This document shows positions 7,598 to 14,518 of a stretch of DNA of 16,627 nt, piece after piece (position 1 is the stretch's first letter; every line of letters starts with the position of its first letter). The notes beneath the pieces were generated by a model. That model did no database searches and was not told where the DNA came from. It saw nothing but the letters and a program-made list of their open reading frames with translations. The DNA lies in NCBI GenBank assembly GCA_946481585.1, contig CAMLOF010000033.1:1-16627 (forward strand). The letters are read 5' to 3'. Origin of the DNA: an uncultured Macromonas sp. (GTDB lineage: Bacteria > Pseudomonadota > Gammaproteobacteria > Burkholderiales > Burkholderiaceae). Position numbers and translations under genes: made by a program.

Positions 7598-7784
7598 GTT
7601 GGTGGGGATAGGGGTATCTTCGTTCAGAGAACGCGCTGGGGCGTAAAGTTCCAGCGGGTGATTTTGGCCTATTTGCCCGAATAGAAAAAATCTATGCCAA
7701 AGATGCGGCAAAAGGGCTTTTCAAATCTGGATTGCCTGTGAAAAATGGAATCCCTCAGTGATTCAGGCGAAGGAGGGCATCGGC
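7598..7784. other. Divergent dsbD-cfa intergenic region
   Basis: About 187 bp that must hold the promoters of two divergent genes. I see an ATAGA (7681-7685) / TCTAT (7691-7695) inverted repeat around five A, and an overlapping alternative CTATT (7669-7673) / AATAG (7680-7684) hairpin. No hexamer pair close to the sigma70 consensus stands out on either strand. Confidence 0.4.
7770..7777 (+). promoter_or_regulatory. Strong ribosome binding site of cfa
   Basis: AAGGAGGG is an almost perfect Shine-Dalgarno sequence ending 7-8 nt before ATG 7785. It decides the start: the in-frame GTG at 7758 lies upstream of this site and is not the translation start. Confidence 0.8.
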
Positions 7785-9020
7785 ATGCTGATGTGGGACA
7801 AAGCGCTGGAGGCATGGGTGCAGCGGTTGCGGCAGAGGGTGAATTTGCCGTTGCTGGTTGGCTGGCGTACCGGGGACGCCGCAGAGGCAACGCACTCGTG
7901 GATGCTGGGTGCGTTCGATCGGCCCTTGGTAGAAATGGACGTCCGAGACGCTGCTGCCCTTCCGGCGCTGCTCAATCCTTCGCTTGATGGCCTGGGGGAA
8001 GCTTATGTTGAGGGTCGCATCGACCTGCGAGGCAATATTGCCGACATTCTTGGCATGGCCCATCACATGGCCGAACTGGCCGAAGCCGATTCGGGCGGCG
8101 CCTTGAAGCGTCTGGTTCAAACTTTTACCCACAGCCGCAAGACCGATCAGCAGGCAATCCAATACCACTACGACGTCTCCAACGAGTTCTACGCCGAGTG
8201 GCTGGACCCTTCCATGGTGTATTCCTGCGCGTATTTCGAGAACGGTGACGAGTCCCTGGCCGAGGCGCAGCGCAAGAAGATCGACCACATCCTGGCCAAG
8301 GTCCAGCTGCGGCCCGGCCAGCGCCTGCTTGATATCGGGTGCGGCTGGGGGGCGCTGGTCATGCGCGCGGCGCAGGCTTTCGGGGCGCGCTGCGTCGGTA
8401 TCACGCTGTCGCAGAACCAGTTCGACCTGGCGACCGAGCGCGTGCGCGCGGCGGGCCTGCAAGACCAGGTGGAAATTCGCCTGCAAGACTACCGTGACGT
8501 CTCCGGCCATTTCGACCGCATCACCAGCGTCGGCATGTTCGAGCACGTGGGGCTCAGGCACCTGACGGACTACTTCCGCATCATCCACGACCTTCTTGCG
8601 CCAGACGGGTGGTGCCTGAACCACGGCATCACCTCTACCGACGCGCGCGACGGCGAAACCACCCACGGTGGCGGGCGCTTTATCGACAGATACGTTTTTC
8701 CGCAGGGGGAACTGCCGCACATTGCCACGGTGCTGCGCACCATGCAGGAGGGCGGGCTGGAAGCCTTTGACGTGGAAAACCTGCGCCGCCATTACGCCCG
8801 TACGCTGCGCTGCTGGAGTGACACCTTCGAGGCGCGTGCCGAGCGCCTGAAGACCCTGGTGGACGAACGCCGCTGGCGCATCTGGCGGGTTTATCTGGCG
8901 GGTTGCGCCTGGGCGTTCGAGCACGACCAGATATCGCTCTTCCAGGTGCTGTGCCGCCGCGCGGGCCGCAGTGCCGAAGAGTTGCCCTGGTCGCGCCGCT
9001 GGCTCTACGCGGGCCGCTAA
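7785..9020 (+). CDS. cfa: Cyclopropane-fatty-acyl-phospholipid synthase family methyltransferase
   Basis: SAM-dependent enzyme that adds a methylene bridge across the double bond of unsaturated acyl chains in membrane phospholipids, normally on entry to stationary phase or acid stress. It has 411 residues; E. coli Cfa has 382. An N-terminal lipid-binding region (about 1-110) precedes the Rossmann-fold methyltransferase domain. Visible motifs: YHYDVSNEFYAEWLDPSMVYSCAYF (127-151) with C148, SAM motif I LLDIGCGWG (181-189), SVGMFEHVG (248-256) with E253, NHGIT (279-283) with H280, and AGCAWAF (372-378) with C374. E253, H280 and C148 correspond to the bicarbonate-binding residues of the family as I recall them. 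The creatininase-family gene follows after 9 bp, suggesting cotranscription. Confidence 0.93.
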   Translation: MLMWDKALEAWVQRLRQRVNLPLLVGWRTGDAAEATHSWMLGAFDRPLVEMDVRDAAALPALLNPSLDGLGEAYVEGRIDLRGNIADILGMAHHMAELAEADSGGALKRLVQTFTHSRKTDQQAIQYHYDVSNEFYAEWLDPSMVYSCAYFENGDESLAEAQRKKIDHILAKVQLRPGQRLLDIGCGWGALVMRAAQAFGARCVGITLSQNQFDLATERVRAAGLQDQVEIRLQDYRDVSGHFDRITSVGMFEHVGLRHLTDYFRIIHDLLAPDGWCLNHGITSTDARDGETTHGGGRFIDRYVFPQGELPHIATVLRTMQEGGLEAFDVENLRRHYARTLRCWSDTFEARAERLKTLVDERRWRIWRVYLAGCAWAFEHDQISLFQVLCRRAGRSAEELPWSRRWLYAGR

Positions 9021-9029
9021 GATGCGCGC

Positions 9030-9869
9030 ATGACTGTGTCCACCTCACTGCCCCGCTGGGGCGACCTCTGCACCACCGATTTCGCTGCGCTCGACCCCGG
9101 GCGCACCGTGGCCGTGCTGCCCGTGGCCGCCACCGAGCAGCATGGCCCGCACCTGCCGCTGTCGGTGGACGCAGATCTGGTTGAGGGGGTGATGGCTGCC
9201 GCAGGCCCGCACCTTGGCGGAGGCTGGCCGGTCTATGTGTTGCCGACGCAGGCGGTGGGGCTTAGCACGGAACACGAACGCTTCGCGGGCACGCTCACGC
9301 TGCGGCCCGAGACGCTGATCCGCCTCTGGTGCGAGATCGGTGAGTCGGTGGCCCGTGCGGGCGTGCGCAAGCTGCTCATCTTCAACAGCCATGGCGGGCA
9401 TGCAGGCATCATGGACGTGGTCGGGCGCGAATTGCGCGCGCGTTGCGACCTGCTCGTGTACAGCGCCAGTTGGTTCAACCTGCCCTTGCTGGACGAGCAG
9501 GGGCAAGACCTCAACCAGCGCTTCAGCGCGGACGAACACCGTTTCGGCATTCACGCGGGGCAGGTGGAAACGTCCATGATGCTGGCGTTGCGCCCGCACA
9601 CCGTTCGCATGGAGAACGCTCGCGATTTCCCATCCACCTCGCGTGACCGGGCCGGCCGCTGGCCCATTCTGGGCAACGGGCGCAGCGCCAAGCTGGCCTG
9701 GCAGATGCAGGACTACCACCCGGCAGGTGCTGCGGGCAACGCTGCCGCCGCCAATGCCGAGTTGGGCGAGATGCTGGTGCAGGCCGCAGGCCGTTCGTTG
9801 GCTGCGTTGCTGCGCGAGGTCAGCGAACTGCCGCTGTCCACCCTGGTGGACAAGCCTGACTTTTCCTGA
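9030..9869 (+). CDS. Creatininase-family metal-dependent amidohydrolase
   Basis: The creatininase family hydrolyses cyclic amides and related C-N bonds using two metal ions; members include creatininase, formamide hydrolases of riboflavin-type pathways and MftE. The 279 residues match the usual 240-280. Motifs: ATEQHGPHLPLSVDADL (34-50) with likely metal ligands E36, H38 and D47, LSTEHERFAGTLTL (78-91), NSHGGHAG (119-126) with H121, and HAGQVETSMMLAL (175-187) with E180. The metal site looks intact. The true substrate cannot be told from sequence; creatinine itself is unlikely because no creatinase or sarcosine genes are near. No strong Shine-Dalgarno precedes the ATG, so translation may be coupled to cfa. 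A hairpin directly follows its stop codon. Confidence 0.85.
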   Translation: MTVSTSLPRWGDLCTTDFAALDPGRTVAVLPVAATEQHGPHLPLSVDADLVEGVMAAAGPHLGGGWPVYVLPTQAVGLSTEHERFAGTLTLRPETLIRLWCEIGESVARAGVRKLLIFNSHGGHAGIMDVVGRELRARCDLLVYSASWFNLPLLDEQGQDLNQRFSADEHRFGIHAGQVETSMMLALRPHTVRMENARDFPSTSRDRAGRWPILGNGRSAKLAWQMQDYHPAGAAGNAAAANAELGEMLVQAAGRSLAALLREVSELPLSTLVDKPDFS

Positions 9870-9870
9870 T

Positions 9871-9895
9871 TTCCAGCAAAGCTCGCTTGCTGGAA
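9871..9895. terminator. Convergent terminator-type hairpin
   Basis: TTCCAGCAA (9871-9879) and TTGCTGGAA (9887-9895) form a perfect 9-bp stem with a 7-nt loop. It starts 1 nt after the creatininase-family stop codon and ends 12 nt before the stop of the opposing phosphatase-family gene. No clear T-run follows on either strand, but the position between convergent genes supports a bidirectional terminator role. Confidence 0.65.
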
Positions 9896-9907
9896 CGGGC
9901 TGTCGTT

Positions 9908-10576
9908 TCAGGCGTGCGTGACCCAGTTCGCCAAGTCTGCCCGAGCCAGATGCGGCAACGCGTTGAAACTCACCAGCGTGTGGCGCTTGGGGTTGAAGTC
10001 CACCTCGGTCACCGAGGTATTGCGCATGCGCAGGTTCAGCTCGATCGTCGTTTCCGGCGACGTGCCCAGCAGGTGCCCCACCACAGTGGAAATCGGTCCG
10101 CCGCTGGATACCATCAGCACGTTGCCCTGGTGGTGTGCCCGCACGTGGTCAAGGGCCGAAGTTACGCCTGCCACAAAGTCCTCGTAACTGGGCATGCCGC
10201 GCGGCGTCAACACCCCTGCCATCCACTGGCGCAAGGCATCGCGCAGCAGGCGGAAATGCTGGCGGTAGCCCTCGGGCGTGGTGGGCGGTTCCGTGGGGCG
10301 GGTGTTCAGCGCATCGATCAGCGCCGCGCTGTCGTATTCGTTCAGGCCAGGCCAGGCCAGGGGCTCAGCGGCCCAGCCAAGACCCTTTGACAGCCCCTCC
10401 CAAGTCTGCACGTGGCGGCGCAGCGTGCCGGTGATCACTGCTTCAAAGCGCAGACCATGCTCGCGGAAGTGCTCACCCAGGCGCTCGCTCTGGCGTGCAC
10501 CCAGCGGGCTGAGTTGGTCATAGTCATCCGCGCCGAACGAGGCCTGGCCGTGGCGCACGAGGTAAAGCGTTCCCAT
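9908..10576 (-). CDS. Histidine phosphatase superfamily (phosphoglycerate mutase-like) protein with altered second histidine
   Basis: Branch-1 histidine phosphatase fold of 222 residues. The N-terminal catalytic motif LVRHGQ (6-11) has the phospho-accepting H9 with R8. TGTLRRHVQT (49-58) supplies the second Arg (R53), and LNEYD (78-82) the conserved acidic residue E80. The usual second catalytic His, normally in a V-S/T-H-G motif, is Ser here: MVSSGGPIS (155-163), so S158 is at that place. The RNTSVTEVDF stretch (185-194) is typical of the family. The protein may be a weaker or specialised phosphatase, or one of a natural subfamily with this variant. It is on the same strand as the phzF cassette and follows it after 57 bp containing two hairpins. 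Substrate unknown. Confidence 0.87.
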   Translation of the reverse strand: MGTLYLVRHGQASFGADDYDQLSPLGARQSERLGEHFREHGLRFEAVITGTLRRHVQTWEGLSKGLGWAAEPLAWPGLNEYDSAALIDALNTRPTEPPTTPEGYRQHFRLLRDALRQWMAGVLTPRGMPSYEDFVAGVTSALDHVRAHHQGNVLMVSSGGPISTVVGHLLGTSPETTIELNLRMRNTSVTEVDFNPKRHTLVSFNALPHLARADLANWVTHA

Positions 10577-10589
10577 GGCGGGCGATTGT

Positions 10590-10621
10590 CCCGGCAGCCA
10601 AGCCGGGCGGCAGTCGCCGCC
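10590..10621. repeat. Twin GC-rich hairpins between phzF-like and phosphatase-like genes
   Basis: CCCGGC (10590-10595) pairs with GCCGGG (10602-10607) around a 6-nt loop. GGCGGC (10606-10611) pairs with GCCGCC (10616-10621) around a 4-nt loop. The two stems share two bases, so they compete with each other. They fill most of the 57-bp gap and end 12 bp beyond the phzF-like stop. They may attenuate read-through from the upstream cassette into the phosphatase-like gene. Confidence 0.55.
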
Positions 10622-10633
10622 GTGACCAATCGA

Positions 10634-11503
10634 TCACAGGTGAACGGTACCTTGTATGCAGGTGACGGCATCGCCGCCAATCCAGATGCTCCCCGTGCCA
10701 TCACGCTCCACATGCACCCGCCCGGCACGCCCCAGCGCGGTGCCCTGGGCCGCTACGTAGCGGTCGGGTGCCAGGCCGGCGCCAATGAGCCACTGCGCCA
10801 GCGCAGCGTTGAGGCTGCCCGTCACTGGGTCTTCCGCCAGACCGTTGTTGCCCGGGAAGAAGGCGCGGACCTCGAAGGCTGTGTCATGCCCCGGTGTTTG
10901 CGGTGCCACCACGCCCACCTCCATGCCCGCCAGCAGCGCAGGATCGGCGCGCAGCGAACGCACACGGTCCGCATCGCGCAACATCACAGACTGCCAGCCC
11001 GGGCCGTTGTCGCACCATGCGTGCGCCACGATCTCGTCGCGTTGCAAGCCCAGCCCCTGGGCAATCCTCTGAACGCTTGCATTATCCAGCGGGCCGCTGC
11101 GGCGCAGGGGCGGCGCGGCAAACGCCAGGCGTGTGCGCGCTTCCACCGCCGTCTGGCGGATGGGCACCAGGCCCACGCCACATTCCTGCACCACGGTTCC
11201 GGCAGCCCGAGGGCGGCCACCGGCCAGCAGCCAGGCGTGGCAGGTACCCAGCGTGGGGTGTCCGGCAAAAGGCAGTTCACGTCCCGGGCAGAAGATGCGT
11301 ACGCGGTAGTCCGCGCCCGCCACCAGCCCTTCGGCCGAGGGCGGCAGCACAAAGGTGCATTCCGACAGGTTGGTCCAGTCGGTAAAGCGCTGCATCTCCT
11401 CCGTGCTCAGGTCCGTGCCGTCAAGCACCACTGCCAGCGGGTTGCCCAGGCAGGCGGTGTCGGTAAACACGTCCACCTGCTGGAAAGGGCGCGCGCGGCT
11501 CAT
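10634..11503 (-). CDS. PhzF-family isomerase/epimerase
   Basis: PhzF-fold proteins have a two-domain diaminopimelate-epimerase-like fold. PhzF itself isomerises trans-2,3-dihydro-3-hydroxyanthranilate in phenazine synthesis, but most family members act in other, mostly unknown, reactions. This one has 289 residues (typical 260-300). Motifs: the N-terminal FQQVDVFTDTACLGNPLAVV (7-26), SECTFV (47-52) with the catalytic acid/base E48, PGRELPFAGHPTLG (73-86) with H82, and GLAEDPVTGS (221-230) with D225. The catalytic set corresponds to E45/H74/D208 of PhzF as I recall it and is intact. No other phenazine gene is nearby. Its ATG overlaps the aminotransferase stop codon (ATGA, 4 bp), with AAGGTG upstream inside that gene, so translation is likely coupled. 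Confidence 0.9.
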   Translation of the reverse strand: MSRARPFQQVDVFTDTACLGNPLAVVLDGTDLSTEEMQRFTDWTNLSECTFVLPPSAEGLVAGADYRVRIFCPGRELPFAGHPTLGTCHAWLLAGGRPRAAGTVVQECGVGLVPIRQTAVEARTRLAFAAPPLRRSGPLDNASVQRIAQGLGLQRDEIVAHAWCDNGPGWQSVMLRDADRVRSLRADPALLAGMEVGVVAPQTPGHDTAFEVRAFFPGNNGLAEDPVTGSLNAALAQWLIGAGLAPDRYVAAQGTALGRAGRVHVERDGTGSIWIGGDAVTCIQGTVHL

Positions 11504-12756
11504 TTGGTCTTCACCTTTTGCTCGCGCACGGCTTGTGCCAGCGCGGCCACGCCCGTGTGAATCTGGTCGGCTGTGGCGGTCACGAAGGACAGGCGCAGCG
11601 TGCGCGGGTCGCCATGCCCGGCGTAGAAGGCAGCCCCGGGTACGAAGGCCACGCCTTTTTCCACGGCATGCGGCAGCAGATCGATGGCGTTCATGCCTTC
11701 AGGCAGACGCGCCCACAGGAACATGCCGCCGTCCGGCCGGTTCCAGGTCACGCCCAGGCCTTGCATCTCGTGGTCCAGTGCCTGCAGCATCGCATCGCGT
11801 TGTGCTCGGTACAGGGCACGAATGGTCGGCACGTGCCTGTCCAGGAAGCCGTCCTTCAGCACTTCGGCCACCACACGCTGGTTGAAGCTGGGCGTGTGCA
11901 GGTCTGCCGCCTGCTTGGCCTGCAGCAGTTTGGGGTAAAGCGCAGGCGGCGCCACCAGAAAGCCCAGGCGCAGCCCAGGGGCCAGCACCTTCGAGAACGA
12001 CCCCAGGTACAAGCAGCCCTCTGGATTGCGCGACGTCAGCGGAGCGGGCGGCGGTGCGTCGAACCACAGGTCGCCGTAGGGGTTGTCCTCCACGATGGGC
12101 AGGCCCAGGCGTTGTGCTTCGGCGCCCAGTGCGGCGCGACGCGCTTCACTCATGGTGCGGCCGGTCGGGTTCTGGAAGTTGGGCAACAAGTACATGAAAC
12201 GTGGAAAGTCCTTGGCCGGGTCCAGGTCCAACTGCAGCAGGCGGCGGCGTTCCGGGGCTTCGGGCGCGTCTGCGGCATCGCCATCGGCGCCCAGCACGCG
12301 CAGCAGGTCCTGCATGTCTGGGCCTTCATCATCGGCGGCCACCCCCACCACTTCAGGCTCCATGGGCGCAAAGGCCTGCAGCGCCCCCAGGTAGGTGGGT
12401 GTCTCCACCAGCACACGGCTGCCGGGGTCGATCAGCACCTTGGCCACCAGGTCCAGGCCCTGTTGCGAGCCGGTCGTGATCAGCACGTTTGCCGGGTTCA
12501 CGGCCCACGGCAGCATGGCCGCCACTTGTTCGCGCAGCGTCATCAATCCCTCGCTGGCGGCGTACTGCAGGGCAGCCCGGCCATCGTCGTGCAGTACCTT
12601 GGCGCAGGCCTCGGCAAACACCTCCACAGGGAAGGTCTTGGGCGAAGGCAACCCGCCCGCAAAGCTGATGATGCCGGGGCGCTCCGTTACCTTCAGGATC
12701 TCGCGGATCACTGACGGGTTCATCTTGTGCGCGCGTTGTGCCAGGGTCCAGTCCAT
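11500..12756 (-). CDS. PLP-dependent class I/II aminotransferase
   Basis: Fold-type I aminotransferase of 418 residues, related to 2-aminoadipate/aromatic aminotransferases (LysN/ARO8-like) by its N-terminal segment ISFAGGLPSPKTFPVE (30-45). Cofactor-site motifs: TTGSQQGLDL (94-103), QNPTG (195-199) with N196, VEDNPYGDL (222-230) with D224 and Y227, SFSKVLAPGLRLGF (253-266) with the Schiff-base lysine K256, and LRLSF with the carboxylate-binding R388. An Ala/Asp/Glu/Arg-rich stretch of about 25-30 residues (155-185) precedes the conserved FMYLLPNFQNPTG strand and looks longer than in usual homologues. The amino-group donor is unknown. It sits 3 bp after the EamA gene, with AGGAAAG as ribosome site, and overlaps the PhzF gene by 4 bp. 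It is part of a four-gene operon next to a MocR regulator. Confidence 0.92.
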   Translation of the reverse strand: MDWTLAQRAHKMNPSVIREILKVTERPGIISFAGGLPSPKTFPVEVFAEACAKVLHDDGRAALQYAASEGLMTLREQVAAMLPWAVNPANVLITTGSQQGLDLVAKVLIDPGSRVLVETPTYLGALQAFAPMEPEVVGVAADDEGPDMQDLLRVLGADGDAADAPEAPERRRLLQLDLDPAKDFPRFMYLLPNFQNPTGRTMSEARRAALGAEAQRLGLPIVEDNPYGDLWFDAPPPAPLTSRNPEGCLYLGSFSKVLAPGLRLGFLVAPPALYPKLLQAKQAADLHTPSFNQRVVAEVLKDGFLDRHVPTIRALYRAQRDAMLQALDHEMQGLGVTWNRPDGGMFLWARLPEGMNAIDLLPHAVEKGVAFVPGAAFYAGHGDPRTLRLSFVTATADQIHTGVAALAQAVREQKVKTK

Positions 12757-12759
12757 GGT

Positions 12760-13713
12760 TCAGTTCTTTCCTTGTGTAGTGGTTTGTATAGAAGTGCGCT
12801 TGCCCAGCAGCACGGTAAAGGTCACGGCCAGGCCGAATGTCAGAGTAGCTGCGTCCAGTGTCTCGCCCAGCAAGGGCACGGCAAACAGCAGGCTCAGAAA
12901 GGGTTGCAGCAGTTGCACCTGGCTCACACGCACAGGGCCGCCCAGGGCCAGCCCTCGGTACCAGGCAAAAAAGCCCAGCCACATCGAGAACACGGCAACA
13001 TAGCCAAAAGCCATCCAACTGGAGATGGCCACCTCTGTCACCGATGCTGGCTGAAACAAGGCGGTCAGTGGCAGCGTCACCGGCAAGGCCATCAGCAGCA
13101 CCCAGCAAATCACCTGCTCAGCGCCCAAGCGCGGCGTCAGTCTGGCGCCACCCACATAGCCCAGCGAGGCACTTCCCATCGCCACCAGCAGCCATGCGTC
13201 GGCGTGGCTCAGATGCAGCCCGCCTGCGCGCCATGCCATGAACATCAACACCAAGCCCGTGCCCAGCAGACTCAGCAGCCAGAAAACGAGGCTGGGTCGC
13301 TGGCGCAGCCACAAGGCGGCCACGCAGGCGGTCGCCAACGGCAGCACCCCGGTCACCACGGCGGCATGGGTGCTGGGCACCTCGCGCAGTGCTATCGCCA
13401 ATCCCAGGGGGAAACCCAGCACCACCCCCAGCGCTGTGAACGCCAACAGAGCCCATTCGGCGGGGCGTGGAACGTTCAACTGGCCTCGGCCGTGCAGCCA
13501 AGCCAGGTAAAGCAAAGACAGGCAACCCGCTACCGCCGCCCGCCCGAAGGTGACGAAGCTGGGGTGCAACTGTGGAACAGTGGTGTCGCCCACGGCCAGC
13601 CGAGTCATGGGCAGGGTCAGCGCGAAGATAGCCACGCCCAGCAGGCCCAGCCACAGGCCTCGCGCGGTCTGGTCCTTTGGTGTCGTCAAGGCTTGAGCAT
13701 GTGCCATGGTCAT
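12760..13713 (-). CDS. EamA/DMT-family transporter
   Basis: Inner-membrane drug/metabolite transporter, a family that often exports amino acids and related metabolites. The protein has 317 residues with ten predicted membrane helices in two EamA repeats (about 20-160 and 172-304). Signature stretches are REVPSTHAAVVTGVLPLATA (110-129) in the first repeat and SQVQLLQPFLSLLFAVPLLGE (264-284) in the second. I chose ATG 13713 because it overlaps the LysE-family stop codon (ATGA) and is preceded by GGGAGG; another in-frame ATG is 6 bp further in. A much longer open frame upstream in the same phase lies inside the LysE-family gene and is rejected. It is the second exporter in the operon, so its substrate may be the same as, or a product of, the module's amino compound. 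Confidence 0.9.
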   Translation of the reverse strand: MTMAHAQALTTPKDQTARGLWLGLLGVAIFALTLPMTRLAVGDTTVPQLHPSFVTFGRAAVAGCLSLLYLAWLHGRGQLNVPRPAEWALLAFTALGVVLGFPLGLAIALREVPSTHAAVVTGVLPLATACVAALWLRQRPSLVFWLLSLLGTGLVLMFMAWRAGGLHLSHADAWLLVAMGSASLGYVGGARLTPRLGAEQVICWVLLMALPVTLPLTALFQPASVTEVAISSWMAFGYVAVFSMWLGFFAWYRGLALGGPVRVSQVQLLQPFLSLLFAVPLLGETLDAATLTFGLAVTFTVLLGKRTSIQTTTQGKN

Positions 13714-14357
13714 GCGCCTCCCGTCCGGCCCAGGCCAGTCGCCAGCATCCACAGCGCAGTGAGCACCAAGGCCAGGGCCATGCCTCGGTTGAACCAGCGC
13801 AAGCGCCGTCCCGTGGATTGGCCGTTCACAAGCGGCCCTGCCAGCCAGCCGCGCAGCACGGACCCTATCAGTGCATAGGTCAGGTTGCTTGCAAAGGCAT
13901 AGGCCATCAGCACCGGCACGACCAGCCAGAAGCGTTGCAGCGCGTCCGGTTGCCCAGCAATCCAGCCCGCCACGATGGACAAAGCCAGCATCCAGGCCTT
14001 GATGTTGAGAAACTGCAAGCCCACGCCGCGCGTGAAGGTCACGTTCAGGCTGGAAGGGTTCGCGTTGGACAGTGTGCTGCTGCCTGCCAGACGCCAAGCC
14101 AGCCACAGCAGGTAGGCCACCCCGCCAGCCAGTATGGCTCCACGCAGCAAAGGAACAGCCAGCACCAGCGCCCCCACGCCTGCTGCGCAGAGTGTCAGCA
14201 GCAGGGTCCACCCCACCGGCACGGCACAGACGAAACGCATGGCCCGGCGCAAGCCAAAGTTGGCCGCCAGTGCCGTGGACAGCGTCGTGTTCGGCCCTGG
14301 TGTAAAGCTCGTGGCCGTTGCCAGCGTCAGCAGTGCGCCAAATTCACTCGCGTCCAT
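13710..14357 (-). CDS. LysE/RhtB-family amino-acid exporter
   Basis: Small integral inner-membrane exporter of the LysE/RhtB family, which expels amino acids such as lysine, threonine, homoserine or cysteine. The length of 215 residues is typical. The family motif SFTPGPNTTL (17-26) follows the first helix start. About five to six membrane segments are visible (roughly 3-30, 40-62, 64-88, 115-137, 142-165, 187-205). The segment RGVGLQFLNIKAWMLAL (110-126) is also conserved in the family. It is the first gene of the minus-strand cassette. No clear Shine-Dalgarno precedes the ATG at 14357. A TATATT hexamer at 14400-14395 on the minus strand could be its -10 element. The MocR-type gene diverges from it across a repeat-rich 161-bp spacer. 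Confidence 0.92.
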   Translation of the reverse strand: MDASEFGALLTLATATSFTPGPNTTLSTALAANFGLRRAMRFVCAVPVGWTLLLTLCAAGVGALVLAVPLLRGAILAGGVAYLLWLAWRLAGSSTLSNANPSSLNVTFTRGVGLQFLNIKAWMLALSIVAGWIAGQPDALQRFWLVVPVLMAYAFASNLTYALIGSVLRGWLAGPLVNGQSTGRRLRWFNRGMALALVLTALWMLATGLGRTGGA

Positions 14358-14394
14358 GGGCTGCTCGTTTGGTGAAAAAGGAGGTCATGTCGTC

Positions 14395-14400
14395 AATATA
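14395..14400 (-). promoter_or_regulatory. Possible -10 element of the lysE-eamA-aminotransferase-phzF operon
   Basis: The minus strand reads TATATT, about 38-43 bp before the LysE-family ATG, which would give a leader near 30 nt. At the -35 distance (14423-14418) there is only the poor hexamer GCATGT, overlapping the CAGT repeats. A poor -35 covered by regulator sites is what an activator-dependent promoter looks like; this is inference. Confidence 0.4.
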
Positions 14401-14411
14401 GAGTTTCAAAT

Positions 14412-14456
14412 CAGTACACATGCAGTACAGTTAAGCGGTTCACTGCATAAACTGTA
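14412..14456. promoter_or_regulatory. Likely MocR operator: five CAGT/ACTG units in the divergent intergenic region
   Basis: CAGTACA occurs at 14412-14418 and 14423-14429, 11 bp apart (one helix turn). A further CAGT is at 14428-14431, and inverted ACTG units are at 14442-14445 and 14451-14454. The same bases make two perfect interleaved 7-bp inverted repeats: ATGCAGT/ACTGCAT (14420-14426, 14442-14448) and TACAGTT/AACTGTA (14426-14432, 14450-14456). The location between a MocR-type gene and the operon it faces fits an autoregulator/activator binding site. MocR proteins such as GabR and PdxR are known to bind repeated half-sites next to their own gene. Confidence 0.65.
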
Positions 14457-14518
14457 TGGTCTCGGTCGGCCACACACCTGTCGCCTTGTTTCCATGACCG
14501 CTCCCTTTTTTATTCGCC

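Noticed and set aside
6512..7684. 390-residue plus-strand open frame opposite dsbD
   Set aside because: It is antisense to a gene with intact motifs and signal peptide, and shows no domain of its own.
10634..11503. Phenazine biosynthesis locus because of the PhzF homologue
   Set aside because: PhzF-fold proteins are widespread outside phenazine pathways, and none of phzA/B/D/E/G is present here.
11518..12714. 398-residue plus-strand open frame opposite the aminotransferase
   Set aside because: It mirrors the aminotransferase codon pattern, has low-complexity His/Gln/Arg composition and no recognisable domain.
12727..13878. 383-residue His/Gln-rich plus-strand open frame opposite the EamA-family gene
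   Set aside because: The extreme His/Gln content is the reverse complement of hydrophobic Leu/Val/Trp codons of a membrane protein, not a real histidine-rich protein.
13714..14211. Upstream extension of the EamA-family frame to 14211
   Set aside because: It lies inside the LysE-family gene in another frame, with shadow composition. The ATGA overlap at 13710-13713 gives a clear start.
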